The notes beneath the pieces are model-generated. The model worked only from the letters and a program-made list of their open reading frames with translations, ran no database searches and was not told the origin of the DNA. Positions 55,003 to 62,901 of a DNA stretch of 64,000 nt are shown here, piece after piece. This DNA is from Rhodococcus sp. OK519 (GTDB lineage Bacteria; Actinomycetota; Actinomycetes; Mycobacteriales; Mycobacteriaceae), in contig NZ_QAOW01000001.1 of assembly GCF_003051005.1 (NCBI RefSeq), forward strand, positions 620,001 to 684,000, given 5' to 3'. Numbering within the stretch: the first letter of the stretch is position 1; each line of letters opens with the position of its first letter. Position numbers and translations under genes: made by a program.

Positions 55003-56078
55003 CACTCGCTACGGAGACCGACGCGGTCATCCTGGTCGGAGGGCAGGGGACCAGGCTGCGTCCGCTGACGCTGTCGGCGCCCAAGCCGATGCTCCCCACC
55101 GCGGGGGTTCCGTTCCTGACGCACCTGTTGGCGCGCATCAAGCAGGCCGGCATCACTCACGTGATCCTGGGCACGTCGTTCAAGGCCGAGGTGTTCGAGG
55201 AGCACTTCGGCGACGGCAGTGACCTGGGCCTGGAGATCGAGTACGTCACCGAGGTCGAGCCGATGGGCACCGGTGGCGGTATCCGCAACGTGCTGCCGAA
55301 CCTGCGCGCCGACAACATCATGGTCTTCAACGGCGACGTTCTCGGCGGCACCGATCTGGCCGCGGTCCTCGACACCCATCACCGGACCGACGCCGACGTG
55401 ACGCTGCACCTCGTACGTGTCGGTGATCCGCGTGCGTTCGGTTGCGTTCCCACCGACGACGACGGCCGGGTCAAGGCGTTCCTCGAGAAGACGCAGGATC
55501 CGCCGACCGATCAGATCAATGCGGGCTGCTACGTCTTCCGCCGCGAGATCATCGAGAAGATCCCGTCGGATCGTCCCGTGTCGGTCGAGCGTGAGGTCTT
55601 CCCGGCACTGCTGGCCGACGGCGCCCGCGTGTTCGGTCACGTCGACATGTCGTACTGGCGCGACATGGGTACCCCCGACGATTTCGTTCGTGGCTCGGCG
55701 GATCTGGTGCGTGGCATCGCGCCGTCGCCGGCGCTCGAGGGTCCGCGTGGTGAGTCCCTGGTCCATCCCGGTGCAGGTGTCGCTCCGGGTGCACTGCTGA
55801 TCGGCGGCACTGTCGTCGGCCGCGGTGCCGAGGTCGGCGCCGGCGCACGACTCGACGGTGCGGTGCTGTTCGACGGCGCTCAGGTGGAGGCCGGTGCGGT
55901 CGTCGAGCGGTCGATCATCGGATTCGGCGCTCGCATCGGCCCGCGTGCGCTGATCCGGGACGCGGTCATCGGTGACGGCGCCGACGTCGGCGCTCGCTGC
56001 GAGCTGATCGGCGGGGCCCGGGTGTGGCCCGGGGTCAAGCTGCCCGACGGTGCGGTGCGGTTCAGCACCGACGTGTGA
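54999..56078 (+). CDS. manB: Mannose-1-phosphate guanylyltransferase type nucleotidyltransferase
   Basis: The product has 359 residues. The N-terminal nucleotidyltransferase domain has ILVGGQGTRLRPLTLSAPKPM, VFNGDVLGG and INAGCYVFRREII. The C-terminal left-handed beta-helix (hexapeptide repeats GAGVAPGALLIGG to RVWPGVKLP) is also present. It makes GDP-mannose from mannose-1-phosphate; in M. tuberculosis the homologous gene next to wbbL is called manB (or manC). It is coupled to wbbL. The phosphomannomutase at 62.9 kb supplies its substrate. Confidence 0.88.
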   Translation: MTLATETDAVILVGGQGTRLRPLTLSAPKPMLPTAGVPFLTHLLARIKQAGITHVILGTSFKAEVFEEHFGDGSDLGLEIEYVTEVEPMGTGGGIRNVLPNLRADNIMVFNGDVLGGTDLAAVLDTHHRTDADVTLHLVRVGDPRAFGCVPTDDDGRVKAFLEKTQDPPTDQINAGCYVFRREIIEKIPSDRPVSVEREVFPALLADGARVFGHVDMSYWRDMGTPDDFVRGSADLVRGIAPSPALEGPRGESLVHPGAGVAPGALLIGGTVVGRGAEVGAGARLDGAVLFDGAQVEAGAVVERSIIGFGARIGPRALIRDAVIGDGADVGARCELIGGARVWPGVKLPDGAVRFSTDV

Positions 56079-56127
56079 TTGCGCACGCAGCCATCTTCTT
56101 TAGCGTAGCTACTGAAATACTGGGGGC

Positions 56128-56904
56128 ATGTTGTCGCAGGAACCCGTCTTCCACAGGTACGTCGCCCTCGGCGACTCGTTCACCGAGGGAGTCGGCGACC
56201 CCGACGCCACCCGGCCCAACGGGTTGCGGGGCTGGGCCGACCGGGTGGCCGAGGAACTTGCCACGCGCAGCGCCGACTTCGGATACGCGAATCTCGCGGT
56301 CCGGGGTCGGCTGCTGGGCCCCATCGTCGACGAGCAGATCGACGCGGCGGTCGCCCTCGCGCCCGACCTGGTGACGATCTACGCCGGCGGCAACGACTTC
56401 ATGCGGCCCAAGGTCGACATCGACGCGCTCGTCGCGCGCTACGACGAGGCCATCGGCAAGCTCACCGCGACCGGCGCCACCGTCCTCGTGTGGACCGCCT
56501 ACGACGCCGGCTGGGCCGCGGTGTTCGGCAAGCTGCGCGGCCGCTCCGCGATCTACAACGAACTGGTCCGCGAGGTGGCGGACCGGCACGGAGCGACGAT
56601 CGTCGACTTCTGGCGCTTCGACGAGTACCGAGACCTGCGGATGTGGGACTGGGACCGACTGCACATGTCGACTCCAGGCCACCAGAACATGGCGATCCGG
56701 GCGCTCCGGACCCTGGGCGTGGAACACCACATCGTCATGGATTCGCTGGGTCCCGAACTTCCCACCGACAAGGCGTCGCGGCGCGAGGCAGACCGCCGGT
56801 GGAGGCGAGAATTCCTGGTCCCGTGGATCGGACGTCGGGTACGCGGCACGTCGTCGGGCGACGGCGTGACAGCCAAGCGGCCCACGCTCGCGCCGATTCG
56901 TTAG
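56128..56904 (+). CDS. SGNH/GDSL-family hydrolase
   Basis: The product has 258 residues. Block I ALGDSFTEG has nucleophile Ser17; the oxyanion Asn89 is in AGGND; the catalytic Asp176 and His179 are in WDRLHMS. This is an SGNH ester hydrolase without signal peptide. The C-terminus carries a basic extension. Substrate unknown; lipids or carbohydrate esters are usual. It is not tightly coupled to the manB-type gene (49 bp). Confidence 0.87.
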   Translation: MLSQEPVFHRYVALGDSFTEGVGDPDATRPNGLRGWADRVAEELATRSADFGYANLAVRGRLLGPIVDEQIDAAVALAPDLVTIYAGGNDFMRPKVDIDALVARYDEAIGKLTATGATVLVWTAYDAGWAAVFGKLRGRSAIYNELVREVADRHGATIVDFWRFDEYRDLRMWDWDRLHMSTPGHQNMAIRALRTLGVEHHIVMDSLGPELPTDKASRREADRRWRREFLVPWIGRRVRGTSSGDGVTAKRPTLAPIR

Positions 56905-56982
56905 GACTGTCGGCGGGGCAGCAATCGAGCCGGACCCGGTCGATCTCCCGCTGTCCGAGAAACGGCATCCGCCGCCGTCTCG

Positions 56983-57031
56983 CTCTTCCGTAGGTTCGGG
57001 GCCGCAGTACAGCTCTACTCCTACGGAAGAG
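56983..57031. promoter_or_regulatory. 12-bp inverted repeat masking the epimerase Shine-Dalgarno sequence
   Basis: CTCTTCCGTAGG and CCTACGGAAGAG are exact complements separated by 25 bases. The right arm contains GGAAGAG, which with the next G is the ribosome site 6 bases before the ATG at 57039. A folded mRNA would sequester it, so translational control or an operator role are both possible. Confidence 0.5.
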
Positions 57032-57038
57032 GCATTCC

Positions 57039-57956
57039 ATGAAGATCCTGATCGTCGGCGGTACCGGCATGATCGGCGCCCACACGGCAATTCATCTGCG
57101 CGAGGAAGGCAACGACGTCACCGTCGCTGCTCGCAACCCGCTGGCCGACGACTCACCCGTTCGCGACTTCCCGGTACTGCTGGGCGACTACACGGAGCAG
57201 ACGTTCACGGCCGATCAGCTGGCGCCGTTCGAGGGCATCGTCTTCGCCGCGGGTCAGGACATCCGGCACATGGGTCGTGGCGTGGACGAGGCCGAGTTCT
57301 GGGAGAAGACGCAGACCGGTGGCGTTCCGCGCTTCGCGGCGCTCGCCAAGGAGGCCGGGGTCTCCCGCTTCGTCCAGGTGGGCAGCTACTACCACCAGCT
57401 GCGTCCGGAGTATGCGGAGACGATGCCGTACGTCGCGGCCCGTAAGGCTGCCGACGAGGGCGCGCGCGCCCTCGCCGACGAGAATTTCAACGTCTCGACG
57501 CTCAACCCGCCGTCGATCCTGGGCGCGATCAGTGGCGTCTCCGCCAAGCGCTACCGCAAGCTGTTCTCGTGGGCCGCCGGCAACGAGCCGACGATTCCCG
57601 ACTTCGCCCCCGCTGGTGGCACCAACTACCTGTCGGCGCACTCGCTCGCCCAGGCGATCGAGGGTGCGCTGCAGCGCGCCGAGTCCGGCAAGGCGTACCT
57701 GATCGGCGATCAGAACCTCACGTTCACCGAGTACTTCCAGTTGCTTGTCGACGCCGCCGGCGGCAACCGCGTCATCGAGGAGCGCAACGAGGAGCACCCG
57801 CTGCTGCCCGACAGCTTCATCGTGCAGGGGCGCGGCAACGTCATTGCGTACGAGCCGGATCCGGCCGACGTCGCACTGCTCGGCTACACGCGCAACGACT
57901 GCGCGCGGGCCATCGCGGAGATGTACGAGATCGTGCAGGCGGCTACCGCTCGCTGA
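57039..57956 (+). CDS. NAD-dependent epimerase/dehydratase family protein
   Basis: The product has 305 residues of extended SDR fold. IVGGTGMIGAHTA binds NAD(P) at the N-terminus, and the active-site Tyr131/Lys135 appear in PYVAARK. Substrate cannot be inferred. GGAAGAGG 6 bases before the ATG is a good ribosome site, but it lies within the inverted repeat noted. A strong bidirectional hairpin follows the stop. Confidence 0.82.
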   Translation: MKILIVGGTGMIGAHTAIHLREEGNDVTVAARNPLADDSPVRDFPVLLGDYTEQTFTADQLAPFEGIVFAAGQDIRHMGRGVDEAEFWEKTQTGGVPRFAALAKEAGVSRFVQVGSYYHQLRPEYAETMPYVAARKAADEGARALADENFNVSTLNPPSILGAISGVSAKRYRKLFSWAAGNEPTIPDFAPAGGTNYLSAHSLAQAIEGALQRAESGKAYLIGDQNLTFTEYFQLLVDAAGGNRVIEERNEEHPLLPDSFIVQGRGNVIAYEPDPADVALLGYTRNDCARAIAEMYEIVQAATAR

Positions 57957-57962
57957 TCCGAC

Positions 57963-58000
57963 GCCGAAGAGCCGGCCCCGTCAGGGGCCGGCTCTTCGGC
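57963..58000. terminator. 17-bp stem bidirectional terminator
   Basis: GCCGAAGAGCCGGCCCC and its exact complement flank the tetraloop GTCA, between the convergent epimerase and Nudix genes. Confidence 0.8.
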
Positions 58001-58006
58001 TCTCCG

Positions 58007-58564
58007 TCAGCGGGCCGCGGCCAGCCGCACCAGGTGATCGATCGTCGCCTTCTCGGCGCCGTCGGGCAGGTCGTCGACGGGCCACCAGCGCAGGTCGTCG
58101 GATTCGTCGCTGATCGTGACGGGCGCGGCGGAGGCGGGACCGGGCGCCCGGACGAGGAATCGCAGATCCAGGTGCCGCGTGGGCACTCCCAGCGAGCACG
58201 TGAGGGGGTGCGTGTGCGCCGACAGTAGCCGCGGATCGATCCGCAGGCCCTCGATGCCCGACTCCTCCTGCGCCTCCCGCAGCGCGGCGTCCACGACCGT
58301 GCCGTCGTCTTGCTCGCAGTGCCCGCCCAGCTGGATCCACCGTCCGACGCGGGGGTGCAGCGTGAGCAGCACGTGGGTGCCACCCTCGTCGAGCACGAGC
58401 GACGACGCAGTGATGTGCCCAGGTACATGCGAGCGCAGGCAGCCGTCGGGGGCGGAGTCGAGGAACGCGAGCATCGTGTGCCGCAGCGATTCCGCGTCCT
58501 CGGAATCGGCGTCCCAGTTCTCGAGGGTCTCTCGCGCGGACGCGTGCAGAGTCTGTGCCGTCAC
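58007..58564 (-). CDS. Nudix hydrolase family protein
   Basis: The product has 185 residues. The Nudix segment runs from GGHCEQDDG to REAQEESGI: the REUXEEXGU half is perfect, while the N-terminal half has one extra residue and no Glu at the usual position. QLGGHCEQDDG is characteristic of an actinobacterial subfamily beside F420 genes. Nudix enzymes hydrolyse nucleoside diphosphates linked to another moiety. It begins one base before fbiB ends (58565) on the same strand, and may be co-transcribed with fbiA-fbiB. Confidence 0.82.
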   Translation of the reverse strand: MTAQTLHASARETLENWDADSEDAESLRHTMLAFLDSAPDGCLRSHVPGHITASSLVLDEGGTHVLLTLHPRVGRWIQLGGHCEQDDGTVVDAALREAQEESGIEGLRIDPRLLSAHTHPLTCSLGVPTRHLDLRFLVRAPGPASAAPVTISDESDDLRWWPVDDLPDGAEKATIDHLVRLAAAR

Positions 58565-59911
58565 CTACAACTCCAGGAGTGCGTCGCCCGGCGTCACCGG
58601 CGGACGCGGCGACAGCGGTTCGGTGGGATGTCCGACGGCGATCGCGCCGAGCGGCTGCCAGTCGGCCGGCAGATCGAGCTCGGCCCGGACGGTGTCGGCC
58701 GCGAAGATGGTCGATCCGATCCAGCAACTGCCGATTCCGTGCGTCGCGAGCGACACCAGCAGGCCCTGCACCGCGGCACCGACGGCAACCGTGAACATCG
58801 TCGACTCGGCCCGGGTGCGCCGCTCGTCGGGATAGTCGTGCGCTCCGTCGGGCACGCAGAACGGGATCACGACCTCGGGGGCACGGAAGAGGATGTCGCC
58901 GCGGGAGACTCGTCGCTCGACGCGTTCGTCGTCCAGTCCGTCCGCGGCGAGGTCCGCACGCCACTGCTGCTGCATCGCGTCGAGGACACGCTTGCGGACA
59001 TCGGGGCTGCGCAGCCACACGAATCGCACCGGCCGGGTGTGGTGCGGTGCGGGTGCGGTGAGCGCCTCCGCGATCGAACCGCGCAGCACGTCGGCGTCGA
59101 CGGGCTCGTCGGAGAACTCGCGCACCGAACGGCGCAGCAGCAGGGCCTCGCGGCGACCCAGTTCGAACGACTCGGCGGTGCCGAGCCAGAACAGGTCCTC
59201 GGGCCCGCGTCGGATCAGCTTGTCCGCGGCCGAACCGTCGTCGTCGAGCCCGAGCCCGCGGACGACGGCGACCGGCATACCGCCGAGCTTGCCTTTGACG
59301 AGATCGCCTGCGGCGGCAACCTCGTCGGCCACGGCGACCTCGGTGACGAACAGTTCGTTGCCCTGGCTGTCGACGGAGCCGGCGTAGGCGTGCAGGACCG
59401 GGATACCCGACGCGCCGATCGCGGCGTCGATCTGGCCCACGCGCCACGCGCGGCCCATGGTGTCCGTCACGACGACCGCGACGTCGACTCCGAGCCGGCA
59501 CGCGATGTCCGCGCGCAGCTTTCGAGCGCTGCCGTCCGGATCTTCGGGCAGCAGCGCCAGTTCGGCGCCGTCGACGTTCGAGCCGTCGATGCCCGACGCG
59601 GCCTGCACGATGCCGAGTCTGTTCTCGGTGATGAGGGTGCGTCCCTTGCGGGCCACCACCCGGACCGCTTCCTGATCGACGAGGCGTCGGCGGGCCGCAT
59701 CGCGCTCGTCGGGGTCGGTGGGGGAGGCGACGATCCGCCCCTCGACCTTCGAGAACACTTTGCTGGTGACGACCAGCACGTCACCGTCGGCGAGCCACGG
59801 CGCCGCCTCGGCGATCGCGGCCGCCAGGTCGTCGCCCGGCCGGAACTCGGGAAGCCCTGGGACGGGCAGGATCTCGACGGCTCGCCCGGCGCCGTGGTCG
59901 CGCACCGTCAC
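58565..59911 (-). CDS. fbiB: Coenzyme F420:L-glutamate ligase / FMN-binding reductase
   Basis: The product has 448 residues. The N-terminal CofE domain (about 1-245) contains [20 protein letters not shown] and [21 protein letters not shown] (quoted in part), adding glutamates to F420-0. The C-terminal nitroreductase-like domain (about 250-448) has [15 protein letters not shown] and SCWIGSTIF and reduces dehydro-F420-0. The two-domain fusion is typical for mycolata. The GTG at 59911 overlaps the fbiA stop (GTGA). Confidence 0.93.
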   Translation of the reverse strand: MTVRDHGAGRAVEILPVPGLPEFRPGDDLAAAIAEAAPWLADGDVLVVTSKVFSKVEGRIVASPTDPDERDAARRRLVDQEAVRVVARKGRTLITENRLGIVQAASGIDGSNVDGAELALLPEDPDGSARKLRADIACRLGVDVAVVVTDTMGRAWRVGQIDAAIGASGIPVLHAYAGSVDSQGNELFVTEVAVADEVAAAGDLVKGKLGGMPVAVVRGLGLDDDGSAADKLIRRGPEDLFWLGTAESFELGRREALLLRRSVREFSDEPVDADVLRGSIAEALTAPAPHHTRPVRFVWLRSPDVRKRVLDAMQQQWRADLAADGLDDERVERRVSRGDILFRAPEVVIPFCVPDGAHDYPDERRTRAESTMFTVAVGAAVQGLLVSLATHGIGSCWIGSTIFAADTVRAELDLPADWQPLGAIAVGHPTEPLSPRPPVTPGDALLEL

Positions 59912-60912
59912 AGGCTCACCCCGGCCACATCGAACGCGGCGCGCACCATCTCGGCGGTGGTCTCGGGATCGCTCATGATCAGCGGCACACTTCGGACCGA
60001 GACCCCGGGGACGTCGGCCTCGTCGGTCGAGTGGACCAGCCAGCCGTCGAGGATGCCGGTCCCGGAACGCGCTCCGTAGTGCCGGCCGATCGCCTCGGCG
60101 GACGTCTCGACACCGATCACGGCGAGGCACTCGTCGGCCATGCCGCGCAACGGCTTTCCGCCGATGATGGGGGACACTCCCACGATCTTGGCCTTGGTGG
60201 TGCGCAGGGCGCCGCGGATCCCCGGGACGGCGAGGATGGCGCCGATGCTCACGACCGGGTTCGACGGCGCCAGCAGGACGATGTCCGCGGACTCGATCGC
60301 CTCGAGAACCCCCGGCGCCGGCTTCGCCTGCTCCGCGCCGACGTACGCGAAACTGTGCGTGGGAACCTGTGCGCGGTACCGGACCCACCACTCCTGGAAG
60401 TGGATCGCTTTCTGTTGCGGCTCGGCCGAATCCGTGTCGTTCTCGGGGTCCGTGACGACGACGTGGGTTTCGCTGCGATCGTCGCTCACCGGCAGCAGGG
60501 ACACCCCGGGCTTCCACCGGTTGCACAGCGCCTCGGTCACCGCGGAGAGGGGGTAGCCGGCGCGCAGCATCTGGCTGCGGATGAGATGCGTTGCGATGTC
60601 ACGATCGCCGAGTCCGAACCAGTCGGGCTGGGCGCCGTACGCCGCGAGTTCTTCTTTCGCATTCCAGGTTTCGCCGATGTGGCCCCAGCCCCGTTCCGGG
60701 TCGATCCCGCCGCCGAGGGTGTACATGCACGTGTCCAGATCGGGGCAGATTCGCAGCCCGTGCATCCAGACGTCATCGCCTACGTTGACGACCGCCGTGA
60801 TCTCGTGATCGGTCGAGCCGTCGGCTCCTGCCGAATCGTCGCCGAGCAGATTTCGAACACCTTGGAGGAAACGGGCACCTCCGACGCCGCCAACCAATAC
60901 AGTCACCTTCAC
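59908..60912 (-). CDS. fbiA: 2-phospho-L-lactate/phosphoenolpyruvyl transferase (CofD)
   Basis: The product has 334 residues. [19 protein letters not shown] opens the CofD fold, with [14 protein letters not shown] and [20 protein letters not shown] later. FbiA transfers a phosphoenolpyruvyl (bacteria) or phospholactyl moiety to Fo, forming dehydro-F420-0 or F420-0. The GTG start lies 7 bases from a TAGGCT hexamer. It is divergent from whiB2, the same arrangement as M. tuberculosis from memory. Confidence 0.93.
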   Translation of the reverse strand: MKVTVLVGGVGGARFLQGVRNLLGDDSAGADGSTDHEITAVVNVGDDVWMHGLRICPDLDTCMYTLGGGIDPERGWGHIGETWNAKEELAAYGAQPDWFGLGDRDIATHLIRSQMLRAGYPLSAVTEALCNRWKPGVSLLPVSDDRSETHVVVTDPENDTDSAEPQQKAIHFQEWWVRYRAQVPTHSFAYVGAEQAKPAPGVLEAIESADIVLLAPSNPVVSIGAILAVPGIRGALRTTKAKIVGVSPIIGGKPLRGMADECLAVIGVETSAEAIGRHYGARSGTGILDGWLVHSTDEADVPGVSVRSVPLIMSDPETTAEMVRAAFDVAGVSL

Positions 60913-60919
60913 AACCCGA

Positions 60920-60925
60920 AGCCTA
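60920..60925 (-). promoter_or_regulatory. -10 hexamer TAGGCT for fbiA-fbiB
   Basis: Ends 7 bases before the GTG at 60912 on the minus strand. Confidence 0.5.
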
Positions 60926-61024
60926 TGCGGTATCGCTCAGTGCTGATCGAGGCTGTCTCACCGAACCGGGTTGTACCACGCTGTGTGGACGGGCGCGGAT
61001 AGTAAACGACTTTTCCCATTCGGC

Positions 61025-61053
61025 TTGACCCGACACGCCAGGGCATGTCTAAT
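61025..61053 (+). promoter_or_regulatory. Sigma70-type promoter for whiB2 (TTGACC-17-TCTAAT)
   Basis: A -35 TTGACC (61025-61030), 17-bp spacer and -10 TCTAAT (61048-61053), each matching five of six consensus positions. The -10 is 168 bases from the ATG, so whiB2 would have a leader of about 160 nt. The remaining part of the 309-bp fbiA-whiB2 intergenic region shows no other gene. Confidence 0.6.
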
Positions 61054-61221
61054 CACATGTATGTCATTCCAAGCTCGAGGGGCGAGTTCACTTGGATCGG
61101 CTGTCGGCCCGAGTCATCTTTCGGGCAGTTGCGCGTGTGGCCCTCGGAACGAGAACGGCACAACGTTTTTCGAGATCGATCGACATATTCTGCGCTAGAA
61201 CACAGGTGGGGAGGCGGAGCG

Positions 61222-61638
61222 ATGCAGTACCAGCAATACGAGTACCAGCAGTATGAGTTCAACACTCCTCTGAGCGTGGTCGCCGACGAGCCGCGGACCG
61301 AGTCCGATGCGGTCGCCGGTAGTGAGACCACCGGATTCGTCGGTGCCGAGTTCGAACTCGGCGTGGCCGTTCCCCAGCTCAGTCTGATCCCGGGGCTCGA
61401 TGCGATGTTCGACCCCGCCGAGGATCAGTGGCAGGACCGCGCACTGTGCGCGCAGACCGACCCGGAAGCGTTCTTCCCTGAGAAGGGCGGCTCCACTCGC
61501 GAAGCCAAGCGCATCTGCCTGGGGTGCGAGGTGCGGGGCGAGTGCCTCGAGTACGCGCTTGCCAACGATGAGCGGTTCGGCATCTGGGGCGGACTCTCCG
61601 AGCGCGAACGCCGTCGCCTCAAGCGCGGCATCATCTGA
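61222..61638 (+). CDS. whiB2: WhiB-family iron-sulfur transcriptional regulator (WhiB2/WhmD)
   Basis: The product has 138 residues. Four iron-sulfur ligands are Cys76, Cys99, Cys102 and Cys108 (C-x22-C-x2-C-x5-C), followed by GIWGG (120-124) and a basic C-terminal DNA-binding tail RRRLKRGII. A Gln/Tyr-rich N-terminus (QYQQYEYQQYEF) is unusual and low-complexity. WhiB2 regulates septation and cell division in actinobacteria. The ATG at 61222 follows GGGAGGCGGAGC. Position next to fbiA matches M. tuberculosis whiB2. Confidence 0.9.
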   Translation: MQYQQYEYQQYEFNTPLSVVADEPRTESDAVAGSETTGFVGAEFELGVAVPQLSLIPGLDAMFDPAEDQWQDRALCAQTDPEAFFPEKGGSTREAKRICLGCEVRGECLEYALANDERFGIWGGLSERERRRLKRGII

Positions 61639-61645
61639 GAAGCCA

Positions 61646-62137
61646 CTACTCGTCGGTTTCGGGGAGATCGGGATCGATCACCTCGGGGTCCACGCCGAGA
61701 TAAGTGGACACCTGTTCCACGAGAACGTCGTGCACCAGATCCTCGAGGTCATGAGGATCCTTGGCGCGCAATTCCATCGGTCGCCGGAACAGTACGATGC
61801 GTGCGCGCGTCGCCGTCCCGTGTCGATCGATGCCTGCGGGAATGAGTCGCGACAGGGGCACCGGCCCGTCGGCGACCACTTCCGGTGGCCAGTTGACCGA
61901 ATCCGGGTCGATGGCCCGAATCCGCGGTACGTCGTCGACCGCGATATCCAGCTTGGTGAGGCGATCGTGCCATCGTGCGTCGATGGGCTCGAACGCGCCC
62001 AGCACCAGCTGATCGAACTTTTCCGCGCGTGTCCGCGCCGCCGGCAGATCCGGCGGGAAGAGCGGTCCCCGAATTCCGCGGCCCCGGCGCGCGACCGAAC
62101 GCGACGTCAACGGGCGGGGACGACGAGCTCTGGCCAT
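61646..62137 (-). CDS. Metallopeptidase family (DUF1025-like) protein with degenerate HExxH
   Basis: The product has 163 residues. It starts with a basic stretch MARARRPRPLTSRSVARRGRG, then FDQLVLGAFEPIDARW. The putative zinc motif of the minimal metalloprotease fold appears as LVHDVLVEQVSTYLGVDPE, i.e. HDVLVEQ rather than HExxH, so peptidase activity is doubtful. Function is unknown. The start is 7 bases from a TAATCT hexamer. It diverges from the DUF3499 gene. Confidence 0.72.
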   Translation of the reverse strand: MARARRPRPLTSRSVARRGRGIRGPLFPPDLPAARTRAEKFDQLVLGAFEPIDARWHDRLTKLDIAVDDVPRIRAIDPDSVNWPPEVVADGPVPLSRLIPAGIDRHGTATRARIVLFRRPMELRAKDPHDLEDLVHDVLVEQVSTYLGVDPEVIDPDLPETDE

Positions 62138-62144
62138 GACGTGG

Positions 62145-62150
62145 AGATTA
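62145..62150 (-). promoter_or_regulatory. -10 hexamer TAATCT for the metallopeptidase-family gene
   Basis: Ends 7 bases before the ATG at 62137 on the minus strand. Confidence 0.5.
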
Positions 62151-62278
62151 CAGCGATCCCCGGACAACACGCCCCGGACACTGCCGCCGGCCGGCGGTAC
62201 GGCGATGTGGGCGGCCGGAGACGGCTCCCGGAAGCGTTTCCTCGGTGTGTCCGAGTAGGCCAACCGGACACTTGGGGA

Positions 62279-62284
62279 TAGTCT
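62279..62284 (+). promoter_or_regulatory. -10 hexamer TAGTCT for the DUF3499 gene
   Basis: Ends 8 bases before the GTG at 62293; leaderless geometry. Confidence 0.5.
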
Positions 62285-62292
62285 CCTTGCTT

Positions 62293-62691
62293 GTGAGATC
62301 ACTGCGTCGATGCTGCCGGCCTGGGTGCAAGAACCCTGCTGTCGCGACCTTGACGTACGTGTACTCCGATTCCACCGCTGTCGTGGGTCCGTTGGCCACG
62401 GTGGCCGAGCCTCATTCGTGGGACCTGTGTGAGACGCACGCGTCCCGCATCACCGCCCCCAAGGGCTGGGAACTCGTCCGCTACGAGGGCGGATTCTCAT
62501 CCAGCACCCCCGACGAGGACGATCTCACCGCGCTGGCCGAGGCGGTCCGCGAGGCCGGACTGGGCGAGCGTCCCCGTTCCGAGGACGGCTCTCACGAGGC
62601 TCGTTCCGGCATGTCGGCGCCGTCGTCGCCGCCCACCGCGCGTACCGGTCGGCGCGGTCACCTGCGGGTCTTACCCGACCCGGCCAACTGA
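62293..62691 (+). CDS. DUF3499 family protein
   Basis: The product has 132 residues. Cysteine cluster RRCCRPGCKNPA near the N-terminus and WDLCETHASRITAPKGWEL form what looks like a zinc-binding unit, conserved in actinobacterial DUF3499; YVYSDSTAVVGPLAT is another signature. The C-terminal part is hydrophilic and disordered. Function is unknown. It precedes the phosphomannomutase gene by 210 bp. Confidence 0.82.
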   Translation: MRSLRRCCRPGCKNPAVATLTYVYSDSTAVVGPLATVAEPHSWDLCETHASRITAPKGWELVRYEGGFSSSTPDEDDLTALAEAVREAGLGERPRSEDGSHEARSGMSAPSSPPTARTGRRGHLRVLPDPAN

Positions 62692-62819
62692 TCCCGAGCG
62701 CGCAGCACAGCTTCGGTCGACTCGCCCTGCTCCCGCACGAACGCGCATCGAAAGCGCACCGAGCGTAAACGTCCCGACCGACGCCGCCGCTCGGGAGGCG
62801 GACTCGGTGCAGTCACCAC

Positions 62820-62825
62820 TAGGCT
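62820..62825 (+). promoter_or_regulatory. Possible -10 (TAGGCT) for the phosphomannomutase gene
   Basis: TANNNT hexamer 76 bases before the GTG start in the 210-bp intergenic region, with no clear -35. It would give a leader of about 70 nt containing AGGAG. Confidence 0.25.
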
Positions 62826-62901
62826 CGGTGATCGACCCGGTGGACGACTCGGCTCTACGTGCATCGTCTGTCGCATCTACGAACAGCAGGAGTAACCAGA
62901 A

